Shown: positions 33,901 through 43,028, counted from the stretch's first letter. The stretch: 64,000 nt of DNA from an uncultured Erythrobacter sp. (GCA_947493165.1 CANLPY010000001.1:558001-622000); one strand, 5' to 3'. Notes: generated by a model not told the origin, from the sequence alone. Numbers and translations: made by a program.

Positions 33901-34099
33901 CAATAAATCCTCGAGTTTTCTATGAGGCCCACGCCGCGATTGACGGAGGCGCAAAATTTCTTGTGATCGTGTGGGGCCGACATGCCTGCAAATCAAGAGC
34001 CCCAGCCCAAAGTTGGCGCGCCTTGCCAGATGCGCGGGGCACTGTCAAAGACGCGCGGCCTGTTTGACCCATTATCTATTCGCGGAAAGACAAAAACCC

Positions 34100-35416
34100 G
34101 TGCCTTCACACCGTTTTCATGGTTCTAAACCTTTGCGCGGCTCGCTCAGAGTTCCTGGCGACAAATCGATCAGCCACCGTGCCCTGATGTTTTCCGCTTT
34201 GGCTGTTGGGCAGAGTACGGTCTCCGGCTTGCTCGAAGGTGAGGACGTAATGGCCACCGCCGCCGCCATGCGCGCGATGGGCGCTTCGATTAAACACAGC
34301 GATGATGGCGTGTGGCATATACACGGCGTGGGCGTCGGCGGATTGCTTGAGCCAGCGCAAGCGCTCGACATGGGCAATTCAGGCACATCAACACGGCTGC
34401 TGATGGGTATCATCGCTAGCCACGGTATCCGCGCAACGTTTACCGGCGATGCCAGCCTTTCTGGACGTCCAATGGGGCGCGTGATCGATCCGCTTAGCAT
34501 GATGGGCGCAAATTTTGAGAGCTCAGAAGGCGGCAAACTGCCACTAATGATGCGCGGCGCCCTGCCCGCAGTGCCAATTGAATACCGTCTATCTGTTGCC
34601 TCTGCACAGGTCAAAAGCGCCGTGTTGTTGGCAGGCCTGAACACGCCGGGAACCACAACCGTTATCGAACCAGTCCCAACCCGCGATCATACGGAGCGTA
34701 TGCTGAGCGGATTCGGAGCCAAACTTGAAATCGAAGAACTTAACGGTGAACGTGCAATTCACATCCATGGTGAAGCAGATTTGCAAGCTCAGCATGTTAC
34801 CGTACCGGGCGACCCTTCTTCTGCAGCCTTCTTTATTGTAGCTGCCTTGATCATTGAAGGTAGCGATCTTGTTATTGAGAACGTTGGCCTCAACCCGACA
34901 CGTGCCGGATTGGTGCAAGTTTTGCGCGAGATGGGCGGCTCAATTGAAGAAATGAACTCGCGCGAAATCGGCGGCGAGCCTGTGGCCGATTTGCGCGTGC
35001 GCCATTCTCAGCTCAACGGTATTGATGTCGATCCAGCGATCGCTCCGAGCATGATTGATGAGTTCCCAGTGCTGTTTGTTGCAGCATCGCTCGCCAAAGG
35101 CACAACGCGCACATCTGGCCTAGAAGAGCTGAGAGTGAAAGAAAGCGACCGTCTTACTGCGATGGCATCGGCATTGTCCGCCGCAGGCGCGAACGTTGAC
35201 GAAACCGAAGACGGTCTGGTGATCAAGGGAACTAGCGGGGGGCGCTTGCTTGGGACAACAAGCGAGCCAGTGACCACACACCTAGACCACCGCATCGCCA
35301 TGAGCATGGCGGTCGCGGGGCTGGCAAGCCGCGATGGAGTCGAGGTCGATGATACCTCACCAATCGCCACCAGCTTTCCCAATTTCATGGAGTTGCTGGA
35401 AGGCGCTGGCGAATGA
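34100..35416 (+). CDS. aroA: 3-phosphoshikimate 1-carboxyvinyltransferase (EPSP synthase, class II)
   Basis: Sixth step of the shikimate pathway, condensing phosphoenolpyruvate with shikimate 3-phosphate. The 438-residue protein begins near SHRFHGSKPLRGSLRVPGDKSISHRALMFSA. It carries the motifs of class II (CP4-like) enzymes: GDKS, SAQVK, RDHTE and NPTR. The residue matching the Ala of CP4 in its GNAATGCR loop is Gly here (GNSGTSTR). The GTG at 34100 is chosen because it fits the family N-terminus; a longer frame to 33971 has no family match. Coupled to the next gene by an ATGA overlap. Confidence 0.93.
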   Translation: MPSHRFHGSKPLRGSLRVPGDKSISHRALMFSALAVGQSTVSGLLEGEDVMATAAAMRAMGASIKHSDDGVWHIHGVGVGGLLEPAQALDMGNSGTSTRLLMGIIASHGIRATFTGDASLSGRPMGRVIDPLSMMGANFESSEGGKLPLMMRGALPAVPIEYRLSVASAQVKSAVLLAGLNTPGTTTVIEPVPTRDHTERMLSGFGAKLEIEELNGERAIHIHGEADLQAQHVTVPGDPSSAAFFIVAALIIEGSDLVIENVGLNPTRAGLVQVLREMGGSIEEMNSREIGGEPVADLRVRHSQLNGIDVDPAIAPSMIDEFPVLFVAASLAKGTTRTSGLEELRVKESDRLTAMASALSAAGANVDETEDGLVIKGTSGGRLLGTTSEPVTTHLDHRIAMSMAVAGLASRDGVEVDDTSPIATSFPNFMELLEGAGE

Positions 35417-35676
35417 GCTTCCCATTCGATATCTATTCGGCCGTCGGCTTCGTAGGGACCGCCTGCATAATCGCGGCCTATGCTTATCTGACCATCAAGG
35501 ATCAGCCCAACCCGTATATTCTACATGGTACCAATCTTACCGGGGCAGCGCTGCTAACGATCAGCTTATTGGTGCACACCAATTGGCCAAGCCTTGTACT
35601 TGAAGGGTTTTGGGCAGCAATTGCGATCTTTGGGCTAGTGAAAGCACTTCGAAGAAGGAAAGGCGCCGCAGCGTGA
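35413..35676 (+). CDS. Small membrane protein (CBU_0592-like) between aroA and cmk
   Basis: An 87-residue membrane protein with three hydrophobic spans (about 8-28, 38-56 and 62-80), ending in a Lys/Arg-rich tail. It resembles the CBU_0592 family of small membrane proteins, of unknown function. Its start overlaps the aroA stop (ATGA) and its stop overlaps the cmk GTG start, so the three are translated in sequence. Confidence 0.68.
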   Translation: MSFPFDIYSAVGFVGTACIIAAYAYLTIKDQPNPYILHGTNLTGAALLTISLLVHTNWPSLVLEGFWAAIAIFGLVKALRRRKGAAA

Positions 35677-36293
35677 TTATCGCAGTCGATGGCCCCACCG
35701 CCTCTGGTAAAGGGACAATCGCCAAGCAATTGGCTGCGCATTTCGGTGTCGCGTATCTGGATACAGGATTGCTCTATCGAGCTGTGGGCCGGCAAGTCGT
35801 TGAACGCGGCGGTGACCCTGATAACGAAAACGATGCACTGGCCGCCTGCGGCTTTCCTGACGATTTGCTAGAAGACGAAACACTGCGCAGCGAAGAAACC
35901 GGTGGGCTGGCGAGCCGCGTGTCGATCCATCCTGCTGTCAGAAAGGCGCTGTTTGATCGTCAGCGGGCTTTCGCCGAGCAGCCGGGCGGCGCGGTGCTCG
36001 ACGGGCGGGACATTGGCACGGTGATCGCGCCAGACGCAGATGTGAAGTTGTTCATCACTGCCAGCGTGCCGGAGCGAGCGCAGAGGCGCTGGCTGGAGAT
36101 GACTGGCCGAGAAATCGACATCCCACTGGCTGAAATCGAGCAAGATATCATTGCCCGCGACAATCGAGATATTGGTCGCAAGGATGCTCCGTTGAAAGCC
36201 GCGGCAGATGCGGTGGTGATTGATACGACCGCACTGGATAAGCAAGAAGCGTTCGATGCAGCGTTAAAAGCCACAGAGAGAGCGCTGCGTTAG
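35673..36293 (+). CDS. cmk: Cytidylate kinase
   Basis: Phosphorylates CMP and dCMP. The 206-residue protein starts IIAVDGPTASGKGTIA, with the P-loop GPTASGKGT, and shows YLDTGLLYRAV, LDGRDIGTVIAPDADVKLFITAS and ARDNRDIGRKDAPLKAAADAVVIDTT. The start is a GTG at 35673 (AAGGAAAGG upstream) that overlaps the previous stop. It is followed by rpsA, as in many bacteria. Confidence 0.95.
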   Translation: MIIAVDGPTASGKGTIAKQLAAHFGVAYLDTGLLYRAVGRQVVERGGDPDNENDALAACGFPDDLLEDETLRSEETGGLASRVSIHPAVRKALFDRQRAFAEQPGGAVLDGRDIGTVIAPDADVKLFITASVPERAQRRWLEMTGREIDIPLAEIEQDIIARDNRDIGRKDAPLKAAADAVVIDTTALDKQEAFDAALKATERALR

Positions 36294-36506
36294 GGAGCAT
36301 TCCCCTTGCATTCTGGCCCGTTCTGGCTTAGGCGCACGGCCGTTCTCGAAATCATTACGGTAGACAGAACCTTTGCGGCGGCATCCGGCCCCGCAGAGAT
36401 ATTCGGCCTCTTGCCCTGCTAGCCCGCGCAATAGTGCGTTGGAGGCAGTTTAAGACCCCGGACAACCGGTGGCCGGTAGCAAAACGAAAACAGGATTTTT
36501 TCCTCT

Positions 36507-38216
36507 ATGGCGACTTCTGCCAACCCTTCGCGCGACGATTTCGAAGCGCTTCTCAATGAACAACTTGGCGGTGCAGGCGAAGACGGCTTTGAAGGCCGTG
36601 TTGTAAAAGGCACCGTAACCGCGATCGAGGCCGGCATGGCTGTGATCGATGTGGGCCTCAAATCTGAAGGCCGCATCAACCTCAAAGAATTCTCTCGCAA
36701 CGAAGACGATCACGGTCTTAGCGTCGGCAGCGAAGTCGAAGTTTATGTCGACCGCGTCGAAAACGCGGATGGCGAAGCAATGCTCAGCCGTGACCGTGCC
36801 CGCCGCGAAGCTGCTTGGGATAAGCTGGAAAGCGAATTTGGCGAAAGCGCCCGCGTTGAAGGCCGCATCTTTGGCCGCGTGAAAGGCGGCTTTACAGTCG
36901 ACCTCGACGGCGCCGTTGCGTTTCTTCCTGGCTCACAAGTGGACATCCGCCCTGTGCGCGACGTTACGCCGCTTATGGAAGTGCCTCAGCCGTTCCAGAT
37001 CCTCAAGATGGATCGCCGCCGTGGCAACATCGTTGTTTCACGTCGCGCCGTACTTGAAGAAACACGCGCAGAACAGCGCAGCGAGCTAATCGACAAACTG
37101 GCCGAGGGTCAAGTTATTGAAGGCGTGGTCAAGAACATCACCGATTACGGTGCATTTGTGGACCTCGGCGGCATCGATGGCCTGCTGCACGTCACCGATA
37201 TGAGCTATAAGCGGGTAAACCACCCAAGCGAGATCATCGAAATCGGTCAGACTGTCAAAGTGCAGATTGTTCGCATCAACTCGGAAACCCAACGCATCAG
37301 CCTTGGCATGAAGCAACTGGAAAGCGATCCATGGGATGGCGTTGCTTCCAAGTATCCAGTGGGCGCAAAGCTGCAGGGCACAGTCACAAACATTACCGAA
37401 TATGGTGCATTTGTTGAGTTGGAAGCTGGCATCGAAGGTCTGGTCCACGTCTCTGAAATGAGCTGGACTAAGAAGAACGTTCACCCGGGCAAGATCGTCA
37501 GCACAAGTCAAGAAGTTGACGTTCTCGTGCTTGAGGTGGACAGCGACAAGCGCCGCATTTCACTGGGCCTCAAGCAGGCTCAAGGCAATCCTTGGGACGA
37601 ATTTGCTGACAAGCACCCAGTGGGCACCGTGGTCGAAGGCGAAGTCAAGAACGCTACCGAATTCGGCCTGTTTATTGGTCTTGACGGCGATGTCGATGGC
37701 ATGGTCCACATGTCAGATATCGCATGGGGGATCTCAGGCGAAGACGCTCTGGCACTTCACCGCAAGGGCGAAGAAGTCAAAGCCGTTGTTCTCGATGTCG
37801 ACGTTGACAAAGAACGCATTAGCCTCGGCATGAAGCAACTTGAAAAGGGTGCTCCAACCGCAGAAGGCGCCGCTGGCGCTGGAACTCTGCGCAAAGGCGA
37901 AACCGTTACCGTCACTGTCCTCGAAGTTCGCGACGGTGGCCTCGAAGTGCAAGTTGGCGAAGACGGTGCAACCGGCTTCATCAAGCGTTCGGACCTTGGC
38001 CGCGACCGCGACGAGCAGCGTCCTGATCGCTTCCAGACCGGCAGCAAGGTTGACGCAATGGTCACCGGATTTGACCGTTCGAAGAAGCCAAACTTCTCGA
38101 TCAAAGCGCGTCAGATCGCTGAAGAGAAGGAAGCGGTGCAGCAGTTCGGTTCATCCGACAGCGGCGCTTCACTCGGCGACATTCTTGGCGAAGCTCTGAA
38201 GAAGTCAGACGATTGA
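36507..38216 (+). CDS. rpsA: 30S ribosomal protein S1
   Basis: Brings mRNA to the 30S subunit. The 569-residue protein contains a series of about six S1 (OB-fold) repeats; the later four are the most alike (for example VVKNITDYGAFVDLGGIDGLLHVTDMSYKR, TVTNITEYGAFVELEAGIEGLVHVSEMSWTKK). It follows cmk after a 213-base leader with no ORF. Confidence 0.96.
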   Translation: MATSANPSRDDFEALLNEQLGGAGEDGFEGRVVKGTVTAIEAGMAVIDVGLKSEGRINLKEFSRNEDDHGLSVGSEVEVYVDRVENADGEAMLSRDRARREAAWDKLESEFGESARVEGRIFGRVKGGFTVDLDGAVAFLPGSQVDIRPVRDVTPLMEVPQPFQILKMDRRRGNIVVSRRAVLEETRAEQRSELIDKLAEGQVIEGVVKNITDYGAFVDLGGIDGLLHVTDMSYKRVNHPSEIIEIGQTVKVQIVRINSETQRISLGMKQLESDPWDGVASKYPVGAKLQGTVTNITEYGAFVELEAGIEGLVHVSEMSWTKKNVHPGKIVSTSQEVDVLVLEVDSDKRRISLGLKQAQGNPWDEFADKHPVGTVVEGEVKNATEFGLFIGLDGDVDGMVHMSDIAWGISGEDALALHRKGEEVKAVVLDVDVDKERISLGMKQLEKGAPTAEGAAGAGTLRKGETVTVTVLEVRDGGLEVQVGEDGATGFIKRSDLGRDRDEQRPDRFQTGSKVDAMVTGFDRSKKPNFSIKARQIAEEKEAVQQFGSSDSGASLGDILGEALKKSDD

Positions 38217-38226
38217 TCTCGTTCGG

Positions 38227-38253
38227 GGCTTGGGTCATCCGATCCAAGCCTTT
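38227..38253 (+). terminator. Terminator-like hairpin after rpsA
   Basis: GGCTTGG at 38227-38233 pairs with CCAAGCC at 38244-38250 over a 10-base loop, then TTTC. It lies 10 bases past the rpsA stop and is the first of two candidate terminators. Confidence 0.55.
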
Positions 38254-38334
38254 CGGCCTAACCGGCCGGCGCGCAGTCGCGCTTTGACTGCCGTGACCAA
38301 GAACCAAGCTGACGCTTGAATTGAAACGAGAAAC

Positions 38335-38368
38335 GGCCCGTCTGCTCTTAGGAGTGGGCGGGCCTTTT
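38335..38368 (+). terminator. Second terminator downstream of rpsA
   Basis: GGCCCG at 38335-38340 pairs with CGGGCC at 38359-38364, with extra inner pairing (GCTC/GAGT), then TTTT. It insulates gloB from rpsA. Confidence 0.75.
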
Positions 38369-38436
38369 CATTGGTGCTTCCATCGCGCGCAGGAGAGGCG
38401 TATCATCGCGCTTCATTCCCCGTTGAAAGACCTGAC

Positions 38437-39195
38437 ATGACGATCCAAATCCACCAGTTCCCTTGCCTGTCCGACAATTACGGCTTCCTCGTGCACAATT
38501 CTGTGACCGGAGAGACCGCCGCAATCGACACGCCTGATGCCAAGGAATATTTGCGTCAGGCCGATAGCAAGGGGTGGAAAATCACTCACATCTGGAACAC
38601 CCACTGGCATCCGGATCACGCCGGCGGGAACAAAGAAATCGTCGAGGCGACCGGCGCGCGTGTGCTCGCGCCCAAGGAGGTGGAAAAGCTCTCCCCCATC
38701 GACCGCGTTGTTGCGCATGGCGACAGCGTCAATCTGGGTGAGCACCGCGCCGAGATCATCGACGTTTCCGGACACACCAATGGCCATATCGCGTACCATA
38801 TCGTTGAAGAAGGCGTGGCCTTCGTGGGCGACGCGGTTTTCGCGCTGGGTTGCGGGCGTATGTTCGAAGGCGAGCCAAAGCAATTCTGGACCAGCCTCGA
38901 CCGGATTCGGCGCATGTCGACCGAGACGACGCTCTATTGCGCGCATGAATACACTGAGGCGAACGCGAAGTTTGCGCTGCACGCTGATCCGGACAATGCG
39001 GCGCTGCAAGACTATGTCGCTGAGATCAAAGACAAGCGCTCTCGCGGCGAGCCGACCGTGCCCACCGTTCTGAAACGCGAGCTTGAGACGAACCCATTCC
39101 TGCGCGCGGACGATCCCGCGATGATGGCGAAATGGGGCGGCAGCGAGCCGCACGAAACATTCGCCGCGCTGCGCAGCGCCAAGGATAATTTCTAG
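38437..39195 (+). CDS. gloB: Hydroxyacylglutathione hydrolase (glyoxalase II)
   Basis: Hydrolyses S-lactoylglutathione, second step of methylglyoxal detoxification. The 252-residue metallo-beta-lactamase fold has THWHPDH (His56, His58, Asp60, His61), SGHTNGHIAYH, GDAVFALGCGRMFEGEP and a C-terminal half ending NPFLRADDP, all expected for GloB. The start is ATG 38437; the longer frame to 38371 is unsupported. Confidence 0.94.
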   Translation: MTIQIHQFPCLSDNYGFLVHNSVTGETAAIDTPDAKEYLRQADSKGWKITHIWNTHWHPDHAGGNKEIVEATGARVLAPKEVEKLSPIDRVVAHGDSVNLGEHRAEIIDVSGHTNGHIAYHIVEEGVAFVGDAVFALGCGRMFEGEPKQFWTSLDRIRRMSTETTLYCAHEYTEANAKFALHADPDNAALQDYVAEIKDKRSRGEPTVPTVLKRELETNPFLRADDPAMMAKWGGSEPHETFAALRSAKDNF

Positions 39196-39200
39196 CCAAG

Positions 39201-40181
39201 ATGCAGGCTCTTACGGTCGAGATGCTATCGAGCGATCTATCAAGCGTGACGCTGGTGGACGCGCCAGAGCCGCTGCGCGGTCCGGGCGAGGTGTTGGTCC
39301 GGGTCCACGCCGCATCACTCAATTTTCCCGACCTGCTGATGACGCGCGGTGAATATCAATTCAAACCAAAGCCGCCCTTTGTCAGCGGGTTGGAACTGGC
39401 CGGCGAAGTTATGGAGGCGGAGCCGGACAGCGGCTTTGCCCCCGGCGACCGGGTCATGGGCGGCAATAAGACCGGCGCCTTTGCGGAAGTCTCAAGCATC
39501 CCCGCGCGCGGCCTGTCCCCCCTCCCCGCCAATGTGAGCTTCGCTGAGGGCGCTGCCATGGGAGCGGCTTACTCGACCGCCTACACCGGGCTTGTCGAGC
39601 TGTGCGGCCTCAGAGCAGGGCAATGGGTGCTGGTCCATGGTGCGAGTGGCGGCGTAGGACTGGCCGCGGTGGATCTGGCGAAAGCTATGGGTGCAAGGGT
39701 CATCGCGGCGACCGGTGTCGAGGCAAAATGCACGCGGATCGCAGGCCTTTACGAACCTGATGCGGTTATTGTCTCGAAAGGCCGCTTTCGCGACCAGGTG
39801 TCCGAGATTACCGATGGAAAGCTGTGTGATATCGTATTCGATCCCGTCGGCGGCGATGTGTTTGACGAAAGCACACGCTGCGTCAGCTTCGCAGGAAAGT
39901 TAGTGGTTGTAGGCTTCACCAGCGGGCGGATCGCAGAGGTTGCGACGAATATTCCCCTGATCAAGGGCTTCTCCATTGTCGGCCTTCGTGCAGGCGAATA
40001 CGCGCGGCGCTTTCCAGAACGGGGCCGCACAATCAGTCATGCGATTACCGAATTGGCCGCCTCTGGTCAGATCTCGCCGGCAATTGATCGGGTCCTGCCG
40101 CTGTCGCGCTGGCGCGAAGGGTTTGAAGCCATGCAGTCGCGAGAATTGGTGGGTAAAGTCGTGTTCGAGCCCGGCAGCTAA
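39201..40181 (+). CDS. Quinone oxidoreductase-like protein (zinc-independent MDR)
   Basis: A 326-residue NADPH-dependent reductase of the QOR family, following gloB by 5 bases. The GroES-like N-domain (AASLNFPDLLMTRGEYQFKPKPPFVSGLELAG) lacks the zinc ligands; the Rossmann motif is VHGASGGVGLAAV. C-terminal GKVVF is typical. Quinones or enones could be substrates. Confidence 0.9.
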   Translation: MQALTVEMLSSDLSSVTLVDAPEPLRGPGEVLVRVHAASLNFPDLLMTRGEYQFKPKPPFVSGLELAGEVMEAEPDSGFAPGDRVMGGNKTGAFAEVSSIPARGLSPLPANVSFAEGAAMGAAYSTAYTGLVELCGLRAGQWVLVHGASGGVGLAAVDLAKAMGARVIAATGVEAKCTRIAGLYEPDAVIVSKGRFRDQVSEITDGKLCDIVFDPVGGDVFDESTRCVSFAGKLVVVGFTSGRIAEVATNIPLIKGFSIVGLRAGEYARRFPERGRTISHAITELAASGQISPAIDRVLPLSRWREGFEAMQSRELVGKVVFEPGS

Positions 40182-40195
40182 CCTTCAGCAAACAC

Positions 40196-40228
40196 GAAAA
40201 GAGCGGCTCATTCAGACCGCCCCTCGCA
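40196..40228 (-). terminator. Weak terminator after atpF
   Basis: On the minus strand, GAG-GGGCGG (ending 40228) can pair with CCGCTC (from 40206) over a loop, running into TTTT. The stem is short and bulged. It lies between the convergent atp operon and the quinone oxidoreductase gene. Confidence 0.4.
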
Positions 40229-40249
40229 TTTCTAGCGCTGGTAAGCTAA

Positions 40250-40783
40250 TTACATAGACGCGATAATTTCATCGGCTAGGCCGCGATCCGCACCCGCATC
40301 ATGCTTTTCAGCGATAATTTTGCGCGAGGCAGCCGCTGCAGCATCAACCGCACTGCTTCGCACCTCTTCTACAGCATCCCGCTCTGCGGCGGCGATCTTG
40401 TCTTCCGCCATACGTTGACGGCGAGCAACCATGTCTTTCGCGTCCATCTCAGCCTTCGCCAAAATCGCTTCAGCTTCGCGCTGCGCGCCTTCCATCATCA
40501 CTTCTGCATCTTTTTCAGCGCCTGATATCTTTGAGGCATACTCATCACGGAGAGCTTCTGCTTCTCCGCGTAAGGTCTTAGCCTCATCAAGTTGAGCCTT
40601 GATTTCAGCAATCTTGGCGTCGAGACCGCCAGTGATCAGACTAGGAACTTTCTTCCAGACGAAGATCGCGAGGAGGATAAACATTGCCAGTGAAACCCAC
40701 TGGTAATCCTGCAAGAACAGAGCCGATGGAGCGGTCTTCCCGCCTTCGGTTGCGCTAGCGAACAAGGTCAAAGTATTAGCCAT
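40250..40783 (-). CDS. atpF: ATP synthase Fo subunit b
   Basis: Part of the peripheral stalk. The 177-residue protein has one N-terminal membrane span (WVSLAMFILLAIFVW) and a long charged coiled-coil (SLITGGLDAKIAEIKAQLDEAK onward). It ends DRGLADEIIASM. The gene overlaps the neighbouring b' subunit by 8 bases; the heterodimeric b/b' pair is typical of alphaproteobacteria. Confidence 0.93.
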   Translation of the reverse strand: MANTLTLFASATEGGKTAPSALFLQDYQWVSLAMFILLAIFVWKKVPSLITGGLDAKIAEIKAQLDEAKTLRGEAEALRDEYASKISGAEKDAEVMMEGAQREAEAILAKAEMDAKDMVARRQRMAEDKIAAAERDAVEEVRSSAVDAAAAASRKIIAEKHDAGADRGLADEIIASM

Positions 40784-41270
40784 TTGCGAGCGCTTTCTTC
40801 ACCGCCGAACGAGCGGTGCGTTTGTCGACCTTAGCACCAGCGAGCCGAGAGACGATATCTTGGGTTGCTTCAGCAGCGACCGTCTCCACTTCAGCCATCG
40901 CGTTAGCGCGAGCCTCGGCGATTGCCAGTTCAGCTGTTTCCAGCTTCGTGTCGATCTTGGCTTGAGCGGTCGCAAGCTTCTTGTCAGTCTTCGCCGCCGC
41001 CTTGACCTTAGCCTCAGCGATGGCTTGCTGAGCCGCAGCGCGATTTTCATTCTCGCGCTTACGCCATGCCTCTTCTTGCTCATCAGCCGCATCACGAGCA
41101 GCCTGAGCAGCAGCAAGATCATCAGCGATTTGCTGATCACGAAGCGCAACGGTCCCCATCACTTTGGGCACCATTCCGCGCCCGATAATGAAGAATGTCA
41201 GGCCAAAAAACACCAGTGTCCAGAAAATCTGGCTGGAGGCAAACTCGGCAAGTTGGGCTATCTGAGGCAT
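40776..41270 (-). CDS. atpG: ATP synthase Fo subunit b'
   Basis: Second peripheral-stalk subunit. The 164-residue protein begins MPQIAQLAEFASSQIFWTLVFFGLTFFI (membrane span) followed by VPKVMGTVALRDQQIADDLAAAQAARDAADEQ, a coiled coil. It precedes atpF on the same strand. The symbol varies (atpG or atpF2). An inverted repeat stands between it and atpE. Confidence 0.9.
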   Translation of the reverse strand: MPQIAQLAEFASSQIFWTLVFFGLTFFIIGRGMVPKVMGTVALRDQQIADDLAAAQAARDAADEQEEAWRKRENENRAAAQQAIAEAKVKAAAKTDKKLATAQAKIDTKLETAELAIAEARANAMAEVETVAAEATQDIVSRLAGAKVDKRTARSAVKKALANG

Positions 41271-41339
41271 ACTAGCTGTCCGAAAGCGGTCAAAGATTGC
41301 CCCGAGCGATTGCGCGGAGCAGGCTTGATTATGTTTGAT

Positions 41340-41367
41340 GTCCGGCCCGCATTTATGCCGGCCGGAC
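41340..41367 (-). other. Perfect stem-loop between atpE and atpF'
   Basis: GTCCGGCC pairs perfectly with GGCCGGAC (41340-41347 and 41360-41367) around a 12-base loop, in the 113-base gap after atpE. There is no T-run on either side, so it is not a standard terminator. In the transcript it would sit 16 bases past the atpE stop, where it could stabilise or process the c-subunit message. Confidence 0.6.
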
Positions 41368-41383
41368 TACAAAAAACCAGTAT

Positions 41384-41611
41384 TTAGGCGACGAAGATTA
41401 GGATCATCGCGACGACAAATGCCAGCAGGCCGAGAAGCTCAGCTGCGGCAAAGCCGATGAACAAACGACCCTGTTGGCCGTCAGCCGCACCTGGATTGCG
41501 CAATGCGCTCTCAAGGAACGAACCGAATACGTTACCAACGCCAATCGCGGCCATGCCGGCACCGATTGCTGCGAGGCCTGCGCCTACGAGCTTGGCTGCT
41601 TCTGCTTCCAT
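41384..41611 (-). CDS. atpE: ATP synthase Fo subunit c
   Basis: Forms the proton-driven c ring. The 75-residue hairpin shows two membrane helices and the ion-binding Glu58 in GFAAAELLGLLAFVV; the Gly/Ala-rich first helix (GAGLAAIGAGMAAIGVGNV) fits. It follows atpB by 46 bases and is separated from atpF' by a stem-loop. Confidence 0.97.
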   Translation of the reverse strand: MEAEAAKLVGAGLAAIGAGMAAIGVGNVFGSFLESALRNPGAADGQQGRLFIGFAAAELLGLLAFVVAMILIFVA

Positions 41612-41657
41612 TTGAAAAACTCCTTTGGGATCAATCTAATAAATTTAAGAGGTAAAC

Positions 41658-42446
41658 TCAGTGAAGGTTCTCTGCGTCGTTGATATACAACGACGTCAGT
41701 AGAGCGAAAACGTAAGCCTGAATGCCGGCTACGAGAATTTCCAAGGCGCTAATCGCTACCATCAGGATAAAGCTTGGCACTCCAATAAAGCCACCAAACA
41801 CGGGGCCTGCATTGACACTATCGATCACAAAGCTCGACAGGACCTTGAGCAGAACGTGTCCAGCCATCATGGCGACAAACAAACGCAGAGCAAGGCTGAA
41901 CGGGCGCACGAGGAATGAAATCAGCTCGATCACCGGGATCAGCCAGATTAGCCACAGCGGTGTGCCGTGCGGCACAAACAGGCTGAAGAAATGGAAGCCG
42001 TGCTTCCAAAACCCAACCGCCAAGACGATGGCGAAGCTAACGATGGCCAGCACGCCAGTGACGGTAAAGTGACTAGTAAACGTAAACGGGTGCGCTCCAA
42101 CCAAACCAATAGGCAGGAGGCCCAGAAGGTTAGCGAACAGAATAAACATGAACAGGCTAAAGATATAAGGCACATATTTGCGTCCGGCCTTACCCACATT
42201 CGCTTCGAGCATATCGTCGATGAAGCCAGTGAAGGTCTCTACGGCCATCTGCCACCGACCCGGCACAAGCTCACGCTTCATCCCGCCGAACACGAATGCC
42301 CAGATCGCGAATACGGAAATAGCCATCCACAAAGCTGAGTTTGTGAACGCGATATTTAACCCGGCCAATTCCCAGCTAGACGAACCGAACAACGGCTCGA
42401 GCTGGAATTGTTTCATCGGATCGACTTTGCCTGCTTCGGCTGCCAC
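41658..42446 (-). CDS. atpB: ATP synthase Fo subunit a
   Basis: Stator that forms the proton half-channels. The 262-residue protein has several membrane spans; the essential Arg lies in LVRPFSLALRLFVAMMAGH. KYVPYIFSLFMFILFANLLGLLP is also typical. It sits between atpI and atpE. Confidence 0.96.
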   Translation of the reverse strand: MAAEAGKVDPMKQFQLEPLFGSSSWELAGLNIAFTNSALWMAISVFAIWAFVFGGMKRELVPGRWQMAVETFTGFIDDMLEANVGKAGRKYVPYIFSLFMFILFANLLGLLPIGLVGAHPFTFTSHFTVTGVLAIVSFAIVLAVGFWKHGFHFFSLFVPHGTPLWLIWLIPVIELISFLVRPFSLALRLFVAMMAGHVLLKVLSSFVIDSVNAGPVFGGFIGVPSFILMVAISALEILVAGIQAYVFALLTSLYINDAENLH

Positions 42447-42516
42447 GATCTATAAGTCCTTAAACCCTAGTATGAAACGCGCCCTGACATATGACCCTGT
42501 TATAGGCTGAAAAGCC

Positions 42517-42843
42517 CTATTCAGCATCGTCAGGGCGAGTGTTCGCCGCTCGTATAATGTTTCTGAAGGCAACAATGATCCCAAGGAACATCATTATCAA
42601 CAGACCCGCAGGTGAAGTGCCGGCGAAATAATCAATCGTCCAACCAATCACTGCACCACCAAGAATCCCACCGAGAAGGTCTGCGAGCACCCGGTTACCT
42701 TTGCGATAATTCGCATCGGTTCCCGAAACACGCGATCGATTGCGTTCGTCTTCGCGCTCGTTTGCGGCCTTTAGCCGCTCTTCGAGTGCATCAATCCGCG
42801 CATCCTCGACGATGGTTTCCCGTGCGGGTTTCTCGTCGCTCAT
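42517..42843 (-). CDS. atpI: AtpI-like ATP synthase assembly protein
   Basis: A 108-residue membrane protein that assists c-ring assembly. The N-terminus is a charged coiled-coil-like helix (IDALEERLKAANEREDERNRSR); the rest has two spans (LLGGILGGAVIGWTIDYFAG, LLIMMFLGIIVAFRNI). Start ATG 42843 has GGAAGG 6 bases upstream; the frame to 42906 is longer but unlikely. It is the first gene of the Fo operon, with a TATAAT-type promoter about 120 bases upstream. Confidence 0.82.
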   Translation of the reverse strand: MSDEKPARETIVEDARIDALEERLKAANEREDERNRSRVSGTDANYRKGNRVLADLLGGILGGAVIGWTIDYFAGTSPAGLLIMMFLGIIVAFRNIIRAANTRPDDAE

Positions 42844-42960
42844 GATCAGCCTTCCGATAAAAGGAAACAAAGCACAGGCAACAAGCTGCCCGCTTAGGGC
42901 GCGCACCCCTTAGAAGGGGGGCATATTCAAGTCAACCGCATGTAAGCCTTGGATGCGGCA

Positions 42961-42991
42961 ATTATAGCGATAGTGCTTGCACAAAGCGCAA
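42961..42991 (-). promoter_or_regulatory. Putative promoter of the atp (Fo) operon
   Basis: On the minus strand, a perfect TATAAT (42961-42966) follows TTGCGC (42986-42991) with a rather long 19-base spacer. It lies in the gap just past the ydbL gene and about 118 bases before the atpI start. The leader also holds a CCCCTT/AAGGGG hairpin (42906-42919). Confidence 0.4.
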
Positions 42992-43028
42992 GCCTTCAGA
43001 ATGTCGGTTGGCGTCTTTTGGTTGCGGG

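Noticed and set aside
36294-36506. Possible riboswitch or ncRNA in the rpsA leader
   Set aside because: Only short stems are visible and nothing fits a known class.
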